From Paraescarpia echinospica (taxonomy: Eukaryota > Annelida > Polychaeta > Sabellida > Siboglinidae), in contig CM034536.1 of assembly GCA_020002185.1 (NCBI GenBank), forward strand, positions 12,360,717 to 12,424,716: a stretch of 64,000 nt of DNA, written 5' to 3'. The notes under the pieces were generated by a model. It was not told the DNA's origin and did no database searches. It saw only the letters and a program-made list of their open reading frames with translations. This document shows, one piece after another, positions 53,501 to 62,500 of the stretch; the first letter of the stretch is position 1; each line of letters starts with the position of its first letter. A program made the position numbers and the translations under genes.

Positions 53501-56500
53501 ATGCGTCACCAAAATTCCCCAAAGAGAGCGTACCACTCCGACCAATAGTGGATTACACACAGACCATAGCATAGAGAGTGTCCAGAGACTTGGCAAACAC
53601 ACTACAACCGCTAGTGCGAAAAACAGAAGACCACACAGATAGTCGGGGAGCACGGGGGTCAAAATGGACACCTCATGCTTTTTTTGGTTGCCCTGAGTTT
53701 TTTAAACTTCAAATATTCCTGAATAATAATCCAGAGGGCAAACCTCTCAAATCAGTTGGCCTCATTCTGAAAATTGGATTTAAGTTCAGGCCATTAGGGT
53801 CTCTGAGTGGCTGTTTTGTCATAATTGGATATCTTAAAAATTAAATAGTAGATAATGCGCTACGAAGCTAAGTTTGGTATCAAAATATTCAGTACAATGA
53901 GTGGAATAACAACACATATTTTACCGATATATTTATTTTTGAGGAAGTCAGAGATCAAACACTGAACAGTCTGTCAAAAAAGCCATTTCGGTTTCATCAT
54001 CGACATCATATTATACGTACCCTAGTTACCTTAATACACATTTAAATTCATTCTTCTATCGAACAGTACCAAACAATTTTACAATATTGCTGAACAGCAC
54101 ACATTCATGTATCCAAACCTACCTCACCCCCCTAATTATGGCTTGACGTCAGATTTTTACAACATCAGTGTAATTCCCTTAAATAATTTTTTTGCTATGA
54201 ATTTATGAAACAGACATATAGTATTATTGTTTTCACGTACATGAAATATGATATCAAGTCTGAATGAGATGTATTACAGCATATTAATAATTCTTAAACT
54301 TTAAGCAAGCTGCCAGTGGAATGACGCCAAATGGACTGGATTTCACGAAGTGCACCATTTCCAGTTCTTTGTTCCAGTTAAGGTGATATTTAAGAGTAAA
54401 TACTGAAATACCATTTACTAATTAAAAGTATTGATCAGTTTCAGACGATACATGTGTTGATAAGTGTATATTTAACCATCTGAATAACACAACCATTTAT
54501 TTGTATTCTTCTACATACAGATGTAATTATACGGAAACTCGTCAGTTATTTAGAGTAACGTAGGTATAAGTACTTTCAAAACACTTATATATACATAATT
54601 AACATCAATGCCAAAATATTATCAATCACTTTTCTTGTTTTTTTACATTTGATCAGTTTGGGTAATCTGTGTCGGATAGAAGAGACAATCTGCATTGGGA
54701 CGACGGCGTCCATAGGGCTAACCAACTTTGAACGATACATAATTTGCCAAAAGCACACACAGACAACGCTACAAAGAGTTACCCCAGTGGTGGATCAGTT
54801 ATTGCATTGAGTGTTGTTATTGAGAAATGGCAAGATCGTATTGCAAAGCAATTAGAAACACATCTTGGTGCCAAATGTATTGGTGATGTGGCACGGGGAG
54901 TTCAGGCATTGGTGTATGCTGCAGAAGAGCTGCAACTTGGCTGCCAATAAACTGATGACTGGTATGCCTCCAGAAACCCACGACATTGACGAACATGATA
55001 AGGTCTCCATGACCACACCTGAATACTTGACAAGATCACAGAGAGGAGTACTGTTGACTATATGACTCGGTGGATTATTTGTAAAAAGCCATCCACAAAG
55101 CACAAGAGAGCCAGCGTTGCAACGACCCAAAGTCGTGGAGTCATTAAAACAAAAAGCAGAAGAATTAAACAACAAAGACACACTTGATAGAATACAACCT
55201 TAACTGGGTGCAGATGTTGATATAATTGCAATAGATGTGCGATATCATATGCCATGCATTGCTGCCGATATCAACAAAAGGCATAAAGGACAATCTACCA
55301 ACAGTGATGTGAAAGACAGCGACGATGCTTTCCTTTCTCTCACTGAAGAATTGCAATCTCAGCTGATTGTCAATAAATGTGTTGTGTCTTTAAGCTATTA
55401 GTGACAGGTATAAGATCATGCTACAAGGGAAGGGCTTAAAAGGAGGCGATGCGCACAGAACGACGCAGCCGAAAAAATGACTACAAGCACACTTCGGGGA
55501 CAAGTTAACCTTTTGGCCACAGGGGCTGGCAATGACTATGTCTGTTCCTTAGTTATTGCAGTCGGTGATGCTTCAAAAATGATTGAAGAGTTGAAACATC
55601 AGTTACTTGATTGCGATATTGATGCTTCAGTCATCCCCGAAGCTGCCAATCTCTTACACAGAGAGGCAAAATCTTGCAAACTTGACTAACTAAACAAAAG
55701 TCAAGATGGCGATAGTTTTTTTTCTATATGTGACACACTCAAGCAGCACCTATGATCACATGCAAAATCTATAATTTTGCAGCTACCGTACAGTCTGGCA
55801 AGGATCTCACAGTAGGCCATGGATGATGCTGTGAAGATGGACTTGAGAAAAAAGCACTTAATCTATCCCAGCACCTTCTGTATGCCATATGTAAACTTTG
55901 AACATCATTCACTCTAAGAAGTGCATTCCACATCTACGATGACACACGCAGCAAGTATTTAATCACCCTGTTAAATTATATGAACGAAAGAGTCAGTTAT
56001 GCCACCTTCCAGAGCGATCTTACATCTATTTGTGAGCAAATGATGGAAGAGGAACGAGAGGAAGACATCTTTCCCCACCAGCGATATGAGGATGTGAATT
56101 CATACACTCTAACATCGCCAACACAGACTGGCATGACAAGACACGAGATGGGTCAACCTTTCATTCTATGATCACCAGTGTGTATGGTTATGAACAGAAG
56201 AGAACACTATCAAAGATGTATTACACGAGATGTTAGATCAGACAGACGGAACAGGTGTCAGTAATGTCACAGTTGATGTGAAAATGACAGAATTGGCTGA
56301 TCAAAAATCAAACGACGACAGATGTGTTGGACTTCATTGTTGAGAGCACAACACAAGAAAATGTTGTGACATTCCAAGATTTATAACAACAAAGGAAACA
56401 AAACGATCACTGCATGTCACCCCTTCTCCAATCGAGCCACACTACATCTCCCTGTGTGAAAGGCGTAAAGCCAGATCACTTGAAACAATGACACTTGCAG

Positions 56501-59500
56501 ATTTGCAACCTCGATGTGATCCGTACTTCCATCTGACGAACATGGCATGGCAGCTTTGCCGTTCCCCGTGTACAAAGTTAGTAGAACTCGAAAGCGATTA
56601 TTGCCCAATTTGGAATGCTTTCTTCATGAAGCTGACGCCAACAGTGCCAGCCACACGCATCCCTTCTGGTCCAACAGATCCTAGGATAGTTTAACCTCGC
56701 TGGAACCTGCCAAGGTGCAGGTGAGAAAGTAATGAGGAGCAGTGGTGCTGAAGACATCCTTGTAGAATCTGGACTGTGCAAATTAGGAACGGTTAACAAA
56801 ATCTTTGGTTCAGCAGGGATTATTGCCAAAGTATGCATGCCCACAAATTACTACACATCCATCAGGCCTCGACATTAACACTGGCCCAATGGCCCGGCGC
56901 CTTTTTTGAAGCTGTCGGGCCAGTTTGGGCCACCAGTTCTTATATTTTACTGGCCCGATGGGCCACTGGCTTCTGGTTCTCGAACGCCGCCGAGACGAAG
57001 CGGCGGTCACGGCACGACCGCATTGGTTATCAGATACAGTTCGCCAGAATTCTTAGACCCGACTCAGTTATAGGACATTGTAAACATAATGTAGATATTA
57101 ATTTTGATCAATAATGAGTCCAAACTCCAACACTTATCATGCGGACGACTGCATGCAAAGCCATCGAATAAATTTTCTTGTAACCACCGCCACCGGCAGC
57201 ACATGTTTTATGACGAGAGACGCCATTTTTTAAGTCCCGCCGCATCCCTTGAACACACTTTGTACGGTGGTTGGAAGCTGCCTCGACTTTAGAATTATGC
57301 ACGCTTTTTCTTCTCTAGATATATGAAAGGAATAAAGCTTAAATCCAAATTTAACTAATGGCTAAAGTGACAGAAACCAAATATAATGCTGCGTCAGCAA
57401 GGGCAAGGTGAAGGCCACCTGTTTTAGGTGGTGCCACCTAGTGAATGAACCGTGAAATAGTCTAATGCCTTGATTGTACTGTACATGAAAGCAGCGTCAA
57501 CTCAACTACCAACTAACTAGCTGTCGTCACACTGGCCACACTTTATTTAAACTTGGCAAATACTGTATATATGCATCTGAGTACACATTTGAACAATATC
57601 ACAATATTGTTAGCTTTGGACATCTCACTTTGAACAATCAATATGTGTATATAGTAACTTCTAACAACTTTGACTTTGTTGGTAAAATTATAAAAAAGAC
57701 TAATAGTGTTTTGCACCTCAGTATCAGCATATTTTTGACAGTAACACAAAATCCGGGCCAGTAACTTTCACAGGCGGGCCACTAACTTTTCAAATCTACC
57801 GGCCCCCTGGGCCAGTGGATTCAAAACCTTAATGTCAAGGCCTGTCCATGATGGTGCCGCTATTCCCAGAACTCACACAGTCGCCTACTAGTTGCAGATG
57901 TGTTGTAAACAAATCCTCTCGTAACTGCTCTTGCACAAAATCGCAAGTGCCATGTTGTGGTGCTTGCAAATGCGAAGGGAAAGATGTCAAATGTTGACGA
58001 GATGTCCACTTATTAAGTACTCTGGCTGAAAACAATGCCTCTGATGAGAGTGACACAGATGACTGGATGATCACAGTGTAACACATTTGCATATTTTTGG
58101 CAATGTACGCTTGACATTTTGTTAGTTTGGATAATACATTTTATCATAAATTATCTTATCAGGTATGTCACTGTTATTCATTGGTAGACGTTGAGTCAGT
58201 ACTCATTCTTTAATCATGTTTACTATACAATGGAAAGTGGAAATGACGCAAGTAATGAAATCCAGTCTGATTAGCGTCACGCCATGATCACGCAACAATT
58301 AGGGGGTGGGGTACATGTTTGGTTCATGAATGTGTGGTGATTAGCATTATTTTTACTATTGTGTTTCACTGTTCAGTAGGTAAATGAATGACAATTGTTT
58401 TGATATATTATACATAGATGTTGATTATGTATTAAGGTAACTATGGTACATTCTACATGATGTACACATTGTTCAATGTTTTGTCTCTGGCTTCTTAAAA
58501 AATAAACATTTTGATAAAATATTTGTTGTTGTTATTCTTCTTATCATTCCGGATACTTTTATACCAAATTTAGCTTTGTAGCCCTATATCTACTATGTAA
58601 ATTTTAAAATGTACAGTTATAACAAAGCGGCCAATCAGAGACCATATAGGCATGACTGTAAATCCAATTTTTAGAGTGAAGCCAACTGATTGGAGAGGGT
58701 TGCCCTCTGGAATGTTTTTCAGGAAGGTTTGAAGTTTAATAAAAACATATGGCAACCAAAAATAGCATGTGGTGTCCATAACCCCCAAATTAGGACCTGT
58801 GCTCCCCGACTAAGAGAACTCACTAGAATTGGTGAGAGATGACATAGCTAAAAGTGGAAGATGCCGAAAATTTGTGTCATACAATGTTGTGTCACTGTTC
58901 ACAAAGACATCTATCAATGAAGCATGTGAAGTAATCCGAAAGAGACTACAGAATAACAAGACACTCAAGAAGAGAACCAACCTAACATTAGACAACATCA
59001 CGGAGTTGTTGAAAGAAGAGAACCAACCTAACAGTAGACAACATCATAGAGCTGTTGAAAGAAGAGAACCAACCTAACAGTAGACAACATCACGGAGCTG
59101 TTGAAAGAAGTGAACCGACCTAACAGTAGACAACATCACGGAGCTGTTGAAAGAAGAGAACCGACCTAACAGTAGACAACATCACGGAGCTGTTGAAAGA
59201 AGAGAACCAACCTAACAGTAGACAACATCACGGAGCTGTTGAAAGAAGTGAACCGACCTAACAGTAGACAACATCATGGAGCTGTTGAAAGAAGAGAACC
59301 AACCGGACAGTCGACAACATCATGGAGCTGTTGAAAGAAGAGAACCAACCTAACAGTAGACAACATCACGGAGCTGTTGAAAGAAGAGAACCAACCGGAC
59401 AGTCGACAACATCATGGAGCTGTTGAAAGAAGAGAACCAACCTAACAGTAGACAACATCATGGAGCTGTTGAAAGAAGAGAACCAACCTAACAGTAGACA

Positions 59501-62500
59501 ACATCACGGAGCTGTTGAAAGAAGAGAACCAACCTAACAGTAGACAACATCATGGAGCTGTTGAAAGAAGAGAACCAACCTAACAGTAGACATCATCAGG
59601 GAGCTGTTGAAAGAAGAGAACCAACCTAACAGTAGACAACATCATGGAGCTGTTGAAAGAAGAGAACCAACCTAACAGTAGACATCATCACGGAGCTGTT
59701 GAAAGAAGAGAACCAACCGGACAGTCGACAACATCACGGAGCTGTTGAAAGAAGAGAACCAACCTAACAGTAGACAACATCATGGAGCTGTTGAAAGAAG
59801 AGAACCAACCTAACAGTAGACATCATCAGGGAGCTGTTGAAAGAAGAGAACCAACCTAACAGTAGACAACATCATGGAGCTGTTGAAAGAAGAGAACCAA
59901 CCTAACAGTAGACAACATCACGGAGCTGTTGAAAGAAGAGAACCAACCTAACAGTAGACAACATCATGGAGCTGTTGAAAGAAGAGAACCAACCTAACAG
60001 TAGACAACATCACGGAGCAGTTGAAAGAAGAGAACCAACCTAACAGTAGACAACATCACGGAGCTGTTGAAAGAAGAGAACCAACCTAACAGTAGACAAC
60101 ATCACGGAGCAGTTGAAAGAAGAGAACCAACCTAACAGTAGACAACATCATGGAGCTGTTGAAAGAAGAGAACCAACCTAACAGTAGACAACATCATGGA
60201 GCTGTTGAAAGAAGAGAACCAACCTAACAGTAGACAACGTCATGGAGCTGTTGAAAGAAGAGAACCAACCTAACAGTAGACAACATCATGGAGCTGTTGA
60301 AAGAAGAGAACCAACCTAACAGTAGACAACATCATGGAGCTGTTGAAAGAAGAGAACCAACCTAACAGTAGACAACATCATGGAGCTGTTGAAAGAAGAG
60401 AACCAACCTAACAGTAGACAACATCATGGAGCTGTTGAAAGAAGAGAACCAACCTAACAGTAGACAACATCACGGAGCTGTTGAAAGAAGAGAACCAACC
60501 GGACAGTAGACATCATCAGGGAGCTGTTGAAAGAAGAGAACCAACCTAACAGTAGACAACATCACGGAGCTGTTGAAAGAAGAGAACCAACCTAACAGTA
60601 GACATCATCAGGGAGCTGTTGAAAGAAGAGAACCAACCTAACAGTAGACAACATCACGTAGCTGTTGACATTTGTCTTGGGTACTACATACTTTAGATTT
60701 GGAGGAGAAATTTACCAGCAGAAGTTTGGTGTAGCCATGAGTAGTCCTGTAAACTTGTACATGGAGGATTTGGAGAAGGAAATCATTGCCACAGCACCAG
60801 ACGATTGCCAACCAAGAAACTGGAAGAGATATGTGGATGATGTTATCTGCCTAGTACACACGGGAAAAGCAGAGAAACTACAACAATATATGAACACAGC
60901 TGACCCTACAGGCAGCATCATTTTCACAAAAGAAGAACAAAACAACAGCATGCCCTTCCTTGATGCTAAGTTCACCAGAAAGGAAGATGGCTGCGTGAAG
61001 TCTAGTGTATCAGAAGAAGACAACACAAGGAAAGAGAAATACACGAGGAGCGAGAACAACGATCAATGTCAATCATCAACAAATCCGCCCTCACAGACCA
61101 CGCAACAACACAAAATGATATCATAGACTTGGAGGGAGCGAAAATGGTGGATACGGATGCCAACAGAAGAACGCGGCAAATAAAAGAAGCCATATAGATC
61201 AGAAAGGTCAGGACACCAATCAATCGAGTCAAGGGGAATTACAAACTATCTCACATGTACGATGACGTCATACGTCACATGTACTGATGAAGTTGGTGTG
61301 TCACATCGACGAAAGCCTCTACAAGGTAAATTCACGTGTAAGAACTAATTCGCATAGAAATTAACTATCCGGAAGAATGTTAAGCAATCATTTAAAATAA
61401 TCATTTAAATCACGGTCCCTACCTGTGCCTGTATAGCTGTAGTAATCTCCCAGGTTTTGATGCGCACCAAATACGTTGCTTGCTGATTTCCCTGTGGAAC
61501 ACAAAGAGTCATTATGTCTTATGAGAGTGCTTACAAACTAGACATTTCAATTAAAACATCACCAGTCCAAATCCTAACACATTTTTAATTATCAATATCA
61601 GTTACCATATCAACAGCATGGCAATTACTTTAGATTTGTGTGAATTTCGTAAAATTTACTAAACAAACAGTCAATCTCCAATGTCTCTGTGATAACTAGA
61701 TGGTGGACTAACCTTATTAGAACATTGACAAATGGTTTGCTATGGCTGCAATTACTTGATAAAGTGGCATTCGACATTTGTTTGCACATATGAAAACATT
61801 TTCATTTTTGTTGAGCTACTGTTATGGCAGTAACAATGATTTTGCAACACAAACCACAATAACGTAACAGAAACCAAACAATACCTATAGATGTGTCAAC
61901 ATAAATTTACTATAAAAAGAAAAACAGTAGACATGTAAAGGGTTAAGTGGTACAGTGATGACAGTCAAGGAGAAAAAAGTTAATATGGATTCCTACCCGG
62001 CACTCTGAAATGACACTAACTACTCGTCAGTCTGCACCTCTGACAAAAATGAAATCAATGCAAAAATTTTATTATCAATTAAAATAACGTTGTAATGCCA
62101 ACAGTAAACATAAATGATATATTTAGTGGTAACAGAACTTTAAAGGCCATATCCTGGGATAAAATGTGCTCTGTCCCTTAATAACAAATGGTTGATACCC
62201 TTTCAAATGATGATAGTGCCAAAATGTTTAAATATCGTATATGAGCATACGACATAAAAAAGCCTTTAAATTTGCTATTTTACGGAAACTCCCGAGTGAT
62301 GCTGGGTTTGCATTTGTTGCTGAAACGTGACGTCAGTTGTGGTTCCGCCGTCAGTTAGTGCAGCGGCTTCACGCCTGCGGCCCTGCGCAGTCGCGCGGTG
62401 TCATGTAAACAACTCGATACAAACGGCGGCCTGCTCGAGTAGTTCAGAGAGCGATTATCAATTTTGATGCGGATCACGAAACGTTTGATCATATATATTT

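Larger units (their letters stand above)
53642..58810 (+). mobile_element. 5.2-kb DNA element with about 240-bp terminal inverted repeats
   Basis: It is flanked by TA (53640-53641, 58811-58812). Both ends start GTCGGGGAGCAC. The inverted repeats continue with indels through TTTTTGGTTGCC, CCAGAGGGCAA, CAGTTGGC, AAAATTGGATTTA and AGCTAA.TTTGGTAT to about 53,880 and 58,560. It splits the Penelope RT between HTDS and the next frame. Inside are decayed coding pieces (54,744-56,860; 57,862-58,085) and a nested 982-bp element. I cannot assign the superfamily. Confidence 0.85.
53250..61335 (+). mobile_element. Penelope-like retroelement, split by an insertion and a minisatellite
   Basis: The reverse transcriptase runs on the plus strand in three pieces: 53,325-53,640, 58,811-58,995 and 60,661-61,250. 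The two ends (53,265-53,330 and 61,275-61,335) are inverted copies of one sequence with CTTTCGTC and ACACCAACTTCATCAGTAC, each carrying a hammerhead-like core. Such repeats and ribozymes are typical of Penelope elements. It lies in the 15-kb GNPTAB intron between the minisatellite and the linker exon. Confidence 0.85.

Noticed and set aside
58829..59077. Short ORF continuing into the 46-bp array as a repeat protein
   Set aside because: The frame leaves the RT sequence after DNITELLK and is then set by the minisatellite; 46-bp units shift frame each time.
46370..60672. CRISPR-like array
   Set aside because: Units are contiguous without unique spacers and lie in introns of an animal gene.
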